The notes: generated from the letters alone by a model not told the origin. A stretch of DNA of 64,000 nucleotides from Epiperipatus broadwayi (GCA_028023455.1 JAQFVV010012398.1:6350682-6414681), one strand, 5' to 3'; shown: positions 24,908 through 37,540, counted from the first letter of the stretch. Numbers and translations: made by a program.

Positions 24908-26279
24908 ACGTAGTTAGTATCGGAGAGGTTGCGATCACTTATATATGTGGAGCTGTATAAAGCACAATTAATTATTCTTAGATAGATTTTATTCACATAG
25001 TTTTTTTTTTGAGTTTATTAATAATTTTGGTAACACGTGTTTTCTTTTGTTGAGTCACCTTGTGAACATGTGAAGACTGAAATAGGATGAGTGAATTGCT
25101 GTGGGCAGTTTGGTAATAACTGGCGCCGGGAAGGCGGAAAACTGGTCTGTGGATATAGTTTTTTTTTGTGTTGAAGAACAATGGAAGGACTGGTCAGCGG
25201 CGTAGGAATATGCAGAAAGATTTTGAAGAGTTAAAGGTGAATACAAAAGAACTTTTTTTTTTGTTTGTCTTGCGCTCGAGTGGGAGAAAAAAAGGGGAGA
25301 AGCAGCTTGAATCCTAACAAGGAGGACGCAAAGATTTTCTTAAGAAGTTTAATAATTTTTTTTGTCAGAAAATGTCGGGGTAATTGGATTGTGCGCTAGT
25401 CGTTACTCGACTCCGGGGATACTCGTCATGAATTCACCTGATCGGACTTGCGAACTGTCATAATAAATCAAGAGATTTTGTTCCATAGAGGAAATGTCGA
25501 TCAAAATCGTTCGAGATTTAGACCTTTGCGAGAGAGTATACCAACTACTCCACCTCTGAAACCTGTCGCCGGACCTAACGACCATTGGAACTGTTTGCCA
25601 TCCGTGAGATCCACCAGATCAAGTTCGTGGCCAGACATCAATACAGACTTGTTTAATCGAGTGAGTCCAGGTAAAGTGACACGTCACCAACTATTTTCAG
25701 TATATGTATCTCAATAAAGAATTCGTGTTACCACAGTTAATTGCTATATTAAAATTTTATATTTAAATTTAGATATATGACTATATTAATCATACCGCTC
25801 ACATATATATGTATTTGCATTATTTGGTGTGTGGATGAATGAGCGTGATATGTGTGTGTGTATGATAATAGATGACCTGAGTGTTTGCATGGCAATCATA
25901 TATGTAGGTTCGAAGAGATTTATTGGGAGGGTTTATGATCAAGTAGAATAAATCCCCATCAGACCCAGGTTAGATTAAGGATTTTGAGCTTTAAGCTATC
26001 GCAAAATAAATATATGCGTAGGACAGTGTTGGTTAATTTATAGCCTTGTTCTCTAGATAGACAGATCTCCCCCAACCTTGAGATTGAGCTAGTTCAGTGC
26101 GTCACCACATCAGATAGATATCAGAACCTATATATATATGTTTTCGAGGAGGTAATTCCTACCCACTGGTAAGATTGGCGCGTGAGATGGGTTCAAACCA
26201 TGCTCATAAATACCTCTCGTCGAAGCTTCAGGTGAGAGTCCATAATGGAGGAATATAGATATGTCGGTGGGTGTTATAA

Positions 26280-26297
26280 TGGCGCCCAACATGGGGC
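26280..26297 (+). promoter_or_regulatory. Primer-binding site, tRNA-Lys(CUU)-like
   Basis: TGGCGCCCAACATGGGGC starts immediately after the LTR. It complements the typical animal tRNA-Lys(CUU) 3' end with a single mismatch, judged from the well-known tRNA sequence, and starts TGG as expected for the CCA end. Confidence 0.8.
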
Positions 26298-26622
26298 AGG
26301 AATGTTAGAGAACGGGCAAGTAAGCAGATTGTTTTTTTTTTTAAAATAAAAGAAGGGAAAAGGGAAAATAAAAGCGATAGTGGTGATAAAGCAGAAAGAG
26401 CGTGAAAACATATGGGAAAGAGGGTAGATGGGCATGTTCTGCGGGCGAATGTGTGGATGAAAAGGTTCTCATAGGGTCGTGAGGAAATAGTGTTGATGTA
26501 TGTTGAAACATATATATAAAGTCAGGGTTTAGAAAGCAGAGGTTAAGAATTTATCCAATAGTGAGATATCACAAACGATATCGTTCAAGAGGATAAGAAG
26601 GGGCAAAGGTATCAGGTGGGTC

Positions 26623-27762
26623 ATGACAGGACCACTGGAAGCCGGGGTGACGAACCTGGCACATAACCTTAATAATAAGATAGATAAAGAAATGAAGCCA
26701 AAAAATAAACAAAATGGAGAAAAGCAGAAGGCGACGGAAGAGAAGGAAATAAATATATCCGAGAAGATTTTAGAAAAATTGGAAAGTCTGGAACTCCGAT
26801 TTCAGGAGATAGAACGGAGACTAGGGATAAAAGGTGAGGGAAGGGCGGAGAAACCTAACGAGAAAGAAGTAGAAGGAAGTTTAGATGAAGGGAAGAGGGA
26901 TGTAAATCAAAGACCGAGGCCTAGCGAGACGGAAAGGCCGGAGCATATGGGAAAATGCAAGGAGGTGGCGGTACATAACCAAGTGAACCACTTTCTAAAG
27001 GTACGACCATTTGCAGGTCAAATGGGGGAAGCTCCCGTAGAACATTTACGGAGCTTACGAAGATACTTCGACATGAATCCCATGCCAGAGGAGGGAAAGT
27101 TGGTGGTAGCGTGCAGTCATTTAAGTGGGAATGCCCAAGAGTGGTGGGACTCATTGTCCCAACAGCCCACAACCCTCGAGGAGTATCAGAGGATGATACG
27201 AGAGACTTTCTGGTCGGAAGACCGCCAAGAACTCGTGCAGTACCAAATCATGCGAGAAAAATACGGGGAGGAAAAGGAAGAAAATTTTTCTCAATTTTTT
27301 CACCGTCAAGTGGCGAGACTAAGGACGCTGGACGCGTGTCACATGTCTGAAAGTCACATCATTCGAATTGTAAGGCACAATATGCCTATGAACGTGGAAA
27401 GGATGATGTTGGGAATGAGGAAGGCATCCATTGGAGAAATGGTGGAGCTGCTTAACGCTCTGGACATGAGTATATACGATCATAATGCACCGTTAGAGCG
27501 ATGGAAGCAAGGTAGAGATAGGACAAATATCCAATGTGGGGCAGAAGAAGGACACACCGGCGGGAATGTCACACCTAGGAAGAGTGGTGAGGATGGTCAT
27601 AGACCGAGATGGCCATACGAACCGGAAGCTCAACGTCCGCCGGAGAAGCCGAAGCTCACACAAGAAAAGGGATCGTGGACACCGAAACAGAAAGGTGATC
27701 CCGGGGAAAGTAAAGGAGAAGAGTCATTTAAGAAGCCATTCAAATACAAAGAAGGTATTTGA
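26623..27762 (+). CDS. gag: Gag-like capsid protein of the gag-only LTR element
   Basis: An intact 379-residue ORF. Residues about 20-120 are charged and include a predicted coiled coil near 45-68 (ISEKILEKLESLELRF). Residues about 125-290 form a retrotransposon Gag domain of the Ty3 type, with the WW motif in GNAQEWWDSLSQ, then a TLEEYQRMIRETFWS block and a later RHNMP. The last 90 residues are basic, proline-rich and disordered-looking. No CCHC zinc knuckle and no protease DSG/DTG are present, so RNA binding would rely on the basic tail. The first ATG of the frame follows a 343-base leader from the primer-binding site. It presumably assembles particles for its own RNA and needs RT and integrase from another element. 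Confidence 0.85.
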   Translation: MTGPLEAGVTNLAHNLNNKIDKEMKPKNKQNGEKQKATEEKEINISEKILEKLESLELRFQEIERRLGIKGEGRAEKPNEKEVEGSLDEGKRDVNQRPRPSETERPEHMGKCKEVAVHNQVNHFLKVRPFAGQMGEAPVEHLRSLRRYFDMNPMPEEGKLVVACSHLSGNAQEWWDSLSQQPTTLEEYQRMIRETFWSEDRQELVQYQIMREKYGEEKEENFSQFFHRQVARLRTLDACHMSESHIIRIVRHNMPMNVERMMLGMRKASIGEMVELLNALDMSIYDHNAPLERWKQGRDRTNIQCGAEEGHTGGNVTPRKSGEDGHRPRWPYEPEAQRPPEKPKLTQEKGSWTPKQKGDPGESKGEESFKKPFKYKEGI

Positions 27763-27775
27763 AGGCTATCGCACC

Positions 27776-27784
27776 AGGGGGGTA
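27776..27784 (+). promoter_or_regulatory. Polypurine tract
   Basis: AGGGGGGTA lies directly before the right LTR, where plus-strand DNA synthesis is primed. It follows the gag stop by about 13 bases. Confidence 0.75.
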
Positions 27785-29316
27785 TGTAACAAACGGGTTC
27801 GAATACACGCATATGTAAATATGACATAATTGATAGTGTTAATGTAGGGACCATGTATAAACAAATAAATAAAAGAATATATGTAAGCGGTCATTCGAAC
27901 CCGGTTACAAGTAATGTAGATATAGCGTATGTGTGAGTATAAAATACGTAGTTAGTATCGGAGAGGTTGCGATCACTTATATATGTAGAGCTGTATAAAG
28001 CGCAATTAATTACTTAGATAGATTTTATTCACATAGTTTTTTTTTTGAGTTTATTAATAATTTTGGTAACATGTGTTTTCTTTTGTTGAGTCACCTTGTG
28101 AACATGTGAAGACTGAAATAGGATGAGTGAATTGCTGTGGGCAGTTTGGTAATAACTGGCGCCGGGAAGGCGGAAAACTGGTCTGTGGATATAGTTTTTT
28201 TTTGTGTTGAAGAACAATGGAAGGACTGGTCAGTGGCGTAGGAATATGCAGAAAGATTTTGAAAAGTTAAAGGTGAATACAAAAGAACTTTTTTTTTTGT
28301 TTGTCTTGCGCTCGAGTGGGAGAAAAAAAGGGGAGAAGCGGCTTGAATCCTAACAAGGAGGACGCAAAGATTTTCTTAAGAAGTTTAATATTTTTTTTTG
28401 TCAGAAAATGTCGGGGTAATTGGATTGTGCGCTAGTCGTTACTCGACTCCGGGGATACTCGTCATGAATTCACCTGACCGGACTTGCGAACTGTCATAAT
28501 AAATCAAGAGATTTTGTTCCATAGAGGAAATGTTGATCAAAATCGTTCGAGATTTAGACCTTTGCGAGAGAGTATACCAACTACTCCACCTCTGAAACCT
28601 GTCGCCGGACCTAACGACCATTGGAACTGTTTGCCATCCGTGAGATCCACCAGATCAAGTTCGTGGCCAGACGTCAATACAGACTTGTTTAATCGAGTGA
28701 GTCCAGGTAAAGTGACACGTCACCAACTATTTTCAGTATATGTATCTCAATAAAGAATTCGTGTTACCACAGTTAATTGCTATATTAAAATTTTATATTT
28801 AAATTTAGATATATGACTATATTAATCATACCACTCACATATATATGTATTTGCATTATTTGGTGTGTGTATGAATGAGCATGATATGTGTGTGTGTATG
28901 ATAATAGATGACCTGAGTGTTTGCATGGCAATCATATATGTAGGTTCGAAGAGATTTATTGGGAGGGTTTATGATCAAGTAGAATAAATCCCCATCAGAC
29001 CCGTGTTAGATTAAGGATTTCGAGCTTTAAGCTATCGCAAAATAAATATATGCGTAGGACAGTGTTGGTTAATTTATAGCCTTGTTCTCTAGATAGACAG
29101 ATGTCCCCAACCTTGAGATTGAGCTAGTTCGGTGCGTCACCACATCAGATAGATATCAGAACCTATATATATATATGTTTTCGAGGAGGTAATTCCTACC
29201 TACTGGTAAGATTGGCGCGTGAGATGGGTTCAAACCATGCTCATAAATACCTCTCGTCGAAGCTTCGGGTGAGAGTCCATAATGGAGGAATATAGATATG
29301 TCGGTGGGTGTTATAA
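27785..29316 (+). repeat. 3' LTR of the gag-only element
   Basis: It is 1532 bases long and differs from the left LTR at only a small number of positions, including a few-base deletion near 28010. TATA box at 27938-27945 and AATAAA at 28749-28754. It ends GTTATAA followed by the TATAT target duplication. Confidence 0.9.
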
Positions 29317-31587
29317 TATATATATTTAAAAATCATTAGGCATTCTACATTAGTTTAACTCAAGCTCTAAAAACAAAAAATACAATCTTTAAATTAACTT
29401 TATAATTATACGAGTTCATGACGACTTTATTTATATTAGCGGTTAACATTGACATTATTGAGTTTGTACAATTTATTTTGTGAAGTTTATACACCTTTAC
29501 TTTTGTTTACATTTATTCTCCTTTTAACATAACAAAAGTGATTTTATGATTAAATGATCAGGGATTTTAAAATTCCCCGTGCACATTTAGTACAAGCTTG
29601 TAATATAGTGGTAGTTTTAAACATCTGCCTAATACTCATATATAAGAAGGACTATTTTCATTAATTCTTTATACAAGATTTAAAAAAAAAAACCATTTCT
29701 ATTGAAAAAGACATTAATTAAATAGACGATTATAACTCCACTAACATATAAAAGAAAAATTGATTTTATTTCTCTTTATAATAATAATAATTGAGATTTC
29801 AAATAACTAATGTTTGATGACATTAGTGGACCTTACTAGAATAGCTTATAACTAACTTTACAGTGATTAAAACTGTTAGCTGTTATAACAAAAAAAATAG
29901 ACCAGTTAATTAACAAGCCACTTTAGTTGGACTTACAACTAAAATCAAACCTATAATAAAATATAACGTGAATTAGCTAAAATCAAATGATTTTAACTAA
30001 TTACAAAAACAAACAAGATAGTTGATTATTCAGATCGAAGATCAAGTAGAATCAACTTCCCTATGGCTTACATATTAGATAGGCATAAGAAAAGCAGAAC
30101 AATGTCAGGTTAATAAATATACAAATGCAAAGGAGAGAAGAAACGTAAGTAAGAACATACGGGCCGGACTATGGACACCCGTATGCCTATACCAACGAAG
30201 AATAAAAGGGAAATCGATACGTCCACATGTCGTGTCCATATACCGATAGAAGGGAAATCGATACATCCACATGTCATGTCCATATACCGATAGGACTTAC
30301 AGAGAGCCCTCATATCCGCCTCTACGAATTATGCTGATAAACCAACTCTACCTCATACCATGCTATTCGATTCACAGACATATGCAAAACCAGAAGCTAA
30401 CTCCGAATCACCAAATCAATGACCGTTTTAGGTCTATCCATGATACTCCAAGCATTCTTTATTAACCTGAGATATTATAATCATTAAATATGAAAGAATT
30501 ATAATTAAAATAGCTTTAAATGATCTAATACTGCATAGAGATCAACCTGCGTAAACAACTACTTTATATCAATATTTAACCTACAAAAAAAAAAAAACCC
30601 ACATACATATAGAAATAAGGAAATTTAATTCTCGAAAAAATCCCCCCTTCTCTCTTTCCTAACTTAAAAAATGGTAAGATAATTAACTGGTGCTATCCAG
30701 TGGCGCTGTTACTAGGTCAAAATCTATAGCATATTACTTTTGTTTTAAATGGCAGAAATATAAATTAATAGAATCCTATTCTGGGAAATCTATAATAAAA
30801 ACTGTTTAAAGAAATACGGTATGTTTATTTTGAAATATATATATTCGACATTACTTCATTTGCGAAATAAAAATAGATCAAAATTATTTTATTTTAAAAA
30901 TTAAATAATTCTTTGTTAACATTCCCGTCCACTAATAAACATAATTTGCTCTTTTAGCAAGTTACTCTGATTCCCCGCGAGTGAAACCAGTCGAAATAAA
31001 AAAAAAATCAAAGCATGAAATCTCATGCTAAGATAATATAAAACAAATAAATAAATTCATAGTCAATTAATCAAAATATTAAAAATTATGGTGAGCTTGA
31101 GTTAATGAAATATTATAATTTAAAAGAAAAGGGTTAAAGAATCAGTTTAAAAGATTTTCAATAACTTTTGACATTTTTTTAAAGATTTATGAAATTACAT
31201 TAATATTCTTATGATAATAGTTTCTTCTAACTTCTTGATGAAAGTATAATTTTTCAGCTCTTCAGCATTTTACTTTGGGGTCCCTGGGATGAGTTCTGCA
31301 GGCAAACGTTGGTGCAGATGGCTTTTGAAGGCATGGTTCTAGCTGCATAATGGAAGATTTCAGATCTTAGGAAGGAAAGGGCAGTGATTTACCTTTTTTA
31401 CTACTAGATCGTCATGGTGTGAAGATTGCTACAACTCTTTTCTGTCTGTTCTCTCTCTGTGTCTGGTCTCCTGGTCTATCTAAAAAGAACCACTATTTAT
31501 AACTTCCTACTTGTATTCGATTTCTGCTGCCTCAGGTGATTTTCAATTTTAAAAACAATCGAAATCATTGTTTTATTCTAATTTTAG
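29317..31587. other. A+T-rich stretch without recognised genes
   Basis: No gene is supported. The single notable item is the 44-bp tandem pair at 30206-30293. The stretch 30100-30450 is richer in G and C than its neighbours, and its open stretches on both strands (30110-30313, 30271-30465) arise from the tandem pair and have no recognisable product. Confidence 0.5.
30206..30293. repeat. Two tandem copies of a 44-bp unit
   Basis: Units 30206-30249 and 30250-30293 begin AAGGGAAATCGATAC and end CCATATACCGATAG. They differ at two positions, both G in the first and A in the second. Confidence 0.9.
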
Positions 31588-31772
31588 AAAGTTTGTACCT
31601 CAATAAGGATCAATAGATTTTAGTATAATTTCATGTTAGTTTTTAATTTAGATAACGATGTAGAATCTCTATTCATTAATGAATAGAGATTCCACAGTGA
31701 ATGGATTTTGATAATTTATCAATGCTTTTAATTTAAACATTTATTTTAAACTTCTTATCGAGGTACAAATCT
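31588..31772. repeat. Palindromic element with a perfect 30-bp centre
   Basis: The centre 31663-31692 is a perfect palindrome of 15-base arms (GAATCTCTATTCATT and its complement). Outer similarity continues to a TTTGTACCTC block at 31599 and its complement GAGGTACAAA at 31760. It is likely a small foldback or MITE-like element. No coding. Confidence 0.6.
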
Positions 31773-34700
31773 TTCCAAAAGGCCATCTTGGATTCTTAAA
31801 CTGAAAAAAATAAAACATTTTAAACATATATATCTAAAATATATATAAAAAAATTCAAAGTTAATTATTTGAATTTTTTTCTTTTAATAATAAAAATAGA
31901 ATAACAGTGTGTTAGTACAATTATATATATGATCCAAAATAAATTTTAGGATTTATTCAGGATAGTTAAAAAAATGTTAAAATATTTTTTTAGAATATTA
32001 AAAAAAGCAAACGTTAGTAAAATAAATAATTAAGTGGGTCAGACTGTGAAACGGCAAATCTTAATCAGATTTACCATTTCAATATATACTATAAAAGTAT
32101 TTAACATGTTTATATATTAATTCATGAGTAAAGACAACAAGATTAAGCAAGTATTGACTATTGCATATGAGAGTACCATTGTTCTTGTAACAATTAGAGA
32201 ACAAAATTGTATACTCAATAAATTAAAAAAAAAATATTATCAATTTAATATTGTACTATCAGTCTTATTATCATTACTATCAAATTATGATTATAAGTTG
32301 CTTTTAATATTACCAATTTAATATCATAATTATTATGAATCATATAAATAATCATTTTAGTTAATGGTTTGATTATAAAGCAATATTTTTTTATATATTA
32401 TTTTAAATATTTTCAATAATTGATTTATTTAAACTTAACACTGGTGGTCATTCTTATTAAAACTAAGCCACAGATGTGTGTGTAAATACTTTGAACTTCA
32501 ATCTTACCATAGTCAAAATTCAACTTGCTTGCATCCAAACAGGTTTACAATAATTACTATGGGAATTTCTTATCTTATCAACAGTCATTTAATTAGAATG
32601 GTGGCCAATCAACATCATTTGTGTAAAATACAATAAAGGCATCTGTTAGCAATTTTAATTAACAAACATTTTATATTCATGTTATATTACCAAGAACACA
32701 TATATTAATAATATCAACATTTTTATAAAATAAAAACATGCATATATGGATTTACGATAAATAATTTATGAGAGTAATCTTATTTAATGTGCCCCAAATC
32801 GTTAAACAATTTCTGTAGTTTAAGCCATATGTAATTCCAAAATGGATTTCTGATTAAGTCTTTAACGAACAAGTTTTATAATATGTTAATTATATTTATA
32901 TAACAAAACACACCCACTTAAACATAATTTCAACAAGCAACCAGCATGATGATATTCAGTTTATCTCTTTTAATATTTGATCTGAATAAATATTTCTGAA
33001 TATCTCTTAATTTTATTTATGCTTTGCCTTATAAAATAAAACAAAAATTAAAAATTAATGATGAGTGACTTCTAAGTCAGTAATGATTTTCTTATTATAG
33101 CAACAGATTTGCTCTTGTTAATTAATCATACTAACTAAACAATTTTAATAGACAATAGAAGAGATGGTAACTAACTATTCTTAATAGATAAATTCTAAAT
33201 ACTGATTTAATTAAACTAAATATATTGAACCAACCTCCTCTGAAGAAAAACTACTATTACCACTTAAAATTTAAAATTTACTAATTACGGAAAACAACAA
33301 CCATTGACAAATAAAATATTAACTAATATTTTATTATATTTTGTTCTCCTAAACTTCTCTTCCAGAAAGTGGTTGGTTTTCAGGTAAAGTGTCAACTATT
33401 ATCAATAGTGAACTACCAATAACATTCAACACTCGACTACCAAATATACATCGATCAAATAAACACTTTATTTTTATTTTTTAAAGAAGAAAGAAAAATC
33501 CCTTAGGCGCCAGCTAGCATGTCTATCTGATCGGCCCAATTTGGTACCTGAAAATCCCCGCTAGCTCAATCGGTTTTCAACCACCACTAATAGACAAACA
33601 AAAGGTCTATCTTAAACACTGCCTTTTCTAAGCTACTACTACTTTTTAAAACTAAAATAATTTCCCCGATCCATTCAAAATAATACTTCAATCCTTTAAA
33701 ACTAATAATAACATTATACTGAATGTCAAAACATTTATAGATTTAACTTAGCAAATCTTTTCTGAAATACTATTATTAATGATTAGATTTCCCCCCTCCT
33801 ACTTTAATTAAGAATATAAATATTTATACTTACCCACATGTATCAAAAATAAACATAAATATTTTAAGAAAAATAATTTAAGTGTTTTTTAATTTTATTT
33901 AGAATAAATTAATCCTTTTATTTTATAATGAAACACACACACTTCTTTTTTAAAGATTAAAAATAAAGCATTTTAATATATTACTTTAGCAAATAAATTA
34001 TACACGTTACATCATATTTTATTTTATTTTTTTAAGTTTAAAAAAAATCAAATCACACATACGTGCATGCCATTGTTTCAAAAATATTATTTAATAGAAG
34101 CTGCTTTTACTTATTTTATTATTGCAAAAATTATCTTTTGAAGTTTAAAGTTTATTCTTTTTTTTAAGTTTAATTCATAAAGTTCAAAGTTCTTTTAATA
34201 AAGTCTATTTTTTTATTTTAAGAAGAAATTGGGAATGTTAAGATATCAAAGTGAAATAATTACCTAGGATTTTTTAAATACAACAGAAACAGCATAATGG
34301 AATTATTTTTTAACTCATCGACAACCGGTAAAGTGATTCCTCTGTAGATCCTGTGACATGGTATGATTTTCGTGGCTGGTTTGGTGTACCTGCACTCCAC
34401 TGTCCATTTAGTCTATTTAACATGATCACTTTCCGAACTAATTGCAGATCTTAGATGCATAGAGAGTGGCTTCGGTCGACTGCAAACATGTTGGTTTTAA
34501 CAATGCAACATTTTTGGAAATATTACTTCAAGAAATATTTTATTAAAATGAGAAAGTCAGACCAAGAATGATAAAATGTTGAGCTATTTATACTGTTTTA
34601 AACAATGGAAAACTTTATTTAGCAGCAGCGTCCTTCATCTCATGAAATAAAATCAGCTTTTGCTTCTATTTTTTATTAAAAAATTACATACACACACGCA

Positions 34701-35970
34701 CATATATTTAATTATTTAATTATAAGATAAAACAAAATCTCTTTATTATTTTATTATAAATTCATTTAAAGAATATTAAATCATGTTTTTATTACAAGAC
34801 TTTTTTTTCTTTTTTTAAACAAAAAAATCTCATTATTTTAAACAGTGTTTACAGTTTATTTTATTTAATACAAATTCCCCCCCCCACTCTTTAGTTTTTA
34901 CATTTTATTCTCTTAATTTTAAATTTTTATATTTTAAAATATGGGACTTATAAAATTAATTTAATATCAATGTACTTCAGTACAATATAGATAAAATTCA
35001 TAGAAGAAGGTTGTATTAGAAAGTTTTTAGGTATGAAAAGTTCATTAAATTTAATTTCCAAAGAAAAAGGTTTATAAATTCAAATGACAATAGTTACTTT
35101 TGCTTTCAAACAAATAAAACAATGTTTAGCAGATTTTCAGCATAAATTATGGTTGAAGTACAATTATATTTCACTCACATGTATATTTGCAACATAATTA
35201 TAGATTCAGGATCCAGTGGCTTTCATTTCCTATGGTTGGTTATTAGAGCCACAATTAGGTTTCAACACATCACATTTATTTTCTCATGATCAGGATTTCC
35301 ATTAATTCTGGTTTGGTAGTTTGTAGTGACACATTTAGTACATAAACTTGATGTGATTGGGATCATTCTTAAGAGATTGGATATCTACCTAGAAAGGATT
35401 GGGGGGAAAATAGAAAACCTTTCCAAATAAGCTAGAGAGGTTCCAATCTTGTCATACCAGACTGCAATTTTACTTTGAAGACTATTACTCCAGCAAATAT
35501 GAAGAAAATAATAAAGCAAGAAGAAAGTTTATTATTTTCAGAACTATTTATATACTGTTCTTATCTCACGGAATTTTAATTACCAAGAAAAAATTGCAAA
35601 TTTTATTTTCAGGACTAATTGAAATATTCACAATAAGATAACCTATAAAAATTCAAATTTAAAGATTAAAATACTAATTTCCTTAGTTTTTCTTTGATAA
35701 CAGATAGCTAATACAAAATAACTTTTGATTTTAATTATATATTATTTTAACTAAAAATAAAATCTTTCTCTTGTACAATTTTAAATTAATATGCTAATTA
35801 TCATTCTCAAATACATATAATTCACTATATTTTAACTTAATAAAATCGAACTTTTTCTTGAATATTTTTAGACAGGAATTAAATATTTTTTGAAAAAATA
35901 AATAAAATAAAAACATTTTTTTTTTATTAAAAGAAAGTTAAATAAAATTTAAACATTTTTTTTCCCCCAT
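31773..35970. other. A+T-rich stretch without recognised genes
   Basis: No gene or known element is supported over 4.2 kb. The segment at 33500-33590 is visibly richer in G and C, but it has neither a clear tRNA fold nor a reading frame. Many homopolymer runs and short TA tracts are present. Confidence 0.5.
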
Positions 35971-36060
35971 GTGTCATAGCATCAGCCGGGAAGCGAACCG
36001 CTAACCCGGGACAATTGCTTGTAAAGCAGCTATCGCTGACTTCTCACCACCAATGCTTGA
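35971..36060 (-). mobile_element. tRNA-derived SINE, copy 1
   Basis: On the complement, an A-box-like TGGTGAGAAG, an anticodon-like loop TTTACAA and a B-box GGTTCGCTTCC occur in tRNA order. They are followed by GATGCTATGACA and an A-rich tail. The B-box and tail are shared with 41051-41150, so this is a dispersed RNA polymerase III-type element rather than a functional tRNA gene. There is a 5-base insertion before the T arm. Confidence 0.6.
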
Positions 36061-36654
36061 CAATTTAAACAATTTATAGGTGTGTGTGAGCATATTTACA
36101 AAAGTTACTAAAATATTATAAAAAACTTTATTTATTAGTTTCTAAATGGTTCTATTCTCTGATAAATTTGATATTATACATTGACTAGTATTTCCAGTTT
36201 CCTAAACTATGTAAAATAATTCTGAAAAGAATAATTTCCATTTCTATATAATTAATTATTATTTTTTAATGAATTAACTAACTATTTAGAAGTTCTTATT
36301 AAAGGTTTTATAAGAAAATAATTATTTTTTTTTGGGAAGATATTCTCCTTTTTAATATGTAGAATTGAAAATGAATTAACAAACTATTGAAATGTTATAT
36401 ATAAAAGTTTTTTTGTAAAGTCTTAATAAAAAATAGTTATTTTTTTTTGGAAGAAGATAACCATGACATTTATTACAATAAATTGACAGTTGATTGCTAA
36501 GTAACTCTCTAATAGAAAGATTATTAAATTATAATTTTTTTTATCAGATATGAAAAATTACAGGATTTTCTGCATTTTTTGATGAACATCAGTCCTCTGG
36601 TTGAAATATTAACAATTGTGTAGACAAGTAATCATATGAATGTTTTATGTATAT
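36061..36654. other. Gene-free A+T-rich stretch
   Basis: Nothing recognised. A few imperfect local repeats around AATGAATTAAC (36268 and 36371) are present. Confidence 0.4.
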
Positions 36655-36757
36655 ATATTGTAGAAAATTTGAACACAGACTTTTAAGCACTTTTCAGCTA
36701 TCGATCCTATCTCATACAACTAATACACATGACCACACATATGTGAAAAAAATAAAT

Positions 36758-36813
36758 GATCTCTAATATACATATTTCATGTTGAATGCAGCACTCATTA
36801 ATTGATCCAGATC
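36758..36813 (-). ncRNA. Hammerhead motif, family 2, left arm (decayed core)
   Basis: The copy keeps GAAA, the ATA-TG-TAT hairpin III and the outer GATCT/AGATC pairs. Its first core box reads TTAATGA, two transitions away from CTGATGA, so it should not cleave. It is useful for reconstructing which helices are conserved among copies. Confidence 0.45.
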
Positions 36814-37072
36814 ATCATCTCCCACACATATAATCAGTGCTCAGCTTATTAATGGATAGGCTTTAATCTGATCCACTCTATAACTCTTCAGCCATCCATA
36901 TCATAATATTGCTATCAACAAAGGATTTAGGCATTCCACCATCAGATTTTTAGTGGAGTGGATGGCTGAAGAGTTGAAGGGTGGAGCGGATTGAAGCAAG
37001 TCCATTTAAGTTTAAAGATTTGCTATCTTAATGTAAACCAAGCACTGATTATATATATGTGTGGGAGATGGT

Positions 37073-37127
37073 GATCTAGATTAACTGAAGAGTGCTGGTT
37101 CAACATGAAATACATATTTTAGAGATC
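37073..37127 (+). ncRNA. Type I hammerhead ribozyme candidate, family 2
   Basis: Stem I is GATCT with AGATC plus TTAA with TTAG, around a bulged AGA. Next come CTGAAGA (37085-37091), a hairpin with GTG/CAT ends, GAA (37107-37109), and hairpin III ATA-CA-TAT with T at the cleavage position 37118. All core bases of CUGANGA-GAA are present. The 10.1/11.1 pair would be G-U instead of the favoured G-C. Predicted cleavage is between 37118 and 37119. Confidence 0.6.
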
Positions 37128-37540
37128 ATTTATTTTTTTCACATGTATGTGGTCATGTGTATCAGTTATATTGGATAGAGTGGGATGACTGTAGGAAGCT
37201 TGAAAGTCTTGATTCAAATCTCCTTTAATTACAACTAGCATAAGGATATATACTATACTTGTATTTCAATATTATATTCAGCCTATTCTTCCCATCTCCC
37301 TTTGGTATATTTAAATGGATAAAGTTTTATGCATGAGGGGTCAGAAGGACTTAAGCTCAACATAAACATCACAATAATATTGGTATCAACAAAGGATTTG
37401 GGAATTCCATCATCAGATTTTCAATGGTATGGATGGCCCAAAAAAAAGGAAGATGGAGTAGATTGAAGCCTGTCTATTAAAGTTTGATGATTTGCTGACT
37501 TAATATAATCTGAACAGTGATTATAAATATTTGTGGGAGA

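Larger units (their letters stand above)
24747..26279 (+). repeat. 5' LTR of the gag-only element
   Basis: It starts TGTAACAAACGGGTTCG and ends GTTATAA. It contains a TATA box (24900-24907) and AATAAA (25713-25718). The first 20 bases and 24854-24870 form an inverted repeat. An open stretch of 89 codons (25448-25717) recurs in the right LTR but has no recognised homology. Confidence 0.9.
24747..29316 (+). mobile_element. Gag-only LTR retrotransposon, young insertion
   Basis: The element is 4570 bases long: two near-identical LTRs of 1533 and 1532 bases, a tRNA-Lys-type primer-binding site directly after the left LTR, a gag ORF, and a polypurine tract directly before the right LTR. TATAT flanks both sides (24742-24746 and 29317-29321). 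Protease, RT, RNase H and integrase are absent without trace, and gag stops 22 bases before the right LTR. High LTR similarity and an open gag indicate recent activity supplied in trans. The plan matches the TR-GAG class described in plants; here it occurs in what appears to be an animal. It is notably less A+T-rich than its surroundings. Confidence 0.88.

Noticed and set aside
25448-25717. 89-codon ORF in the LTR of the gag-only element, repeated at 28484-28753
   Set aside because: Conservation between LTRs of a young insertion is automatic; no known domain. It overlaps the polyadenylation signal.
26921-27829. Other-frame ORFs overlapping gag
   Set aside because: They are shadows of the gag reading frame with no domain of their own.
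33500-33590. G+C-richer island, possibly a tRNA or SINE
   Set aside because: No consistent A and B boxes on either strand and no reading frame.
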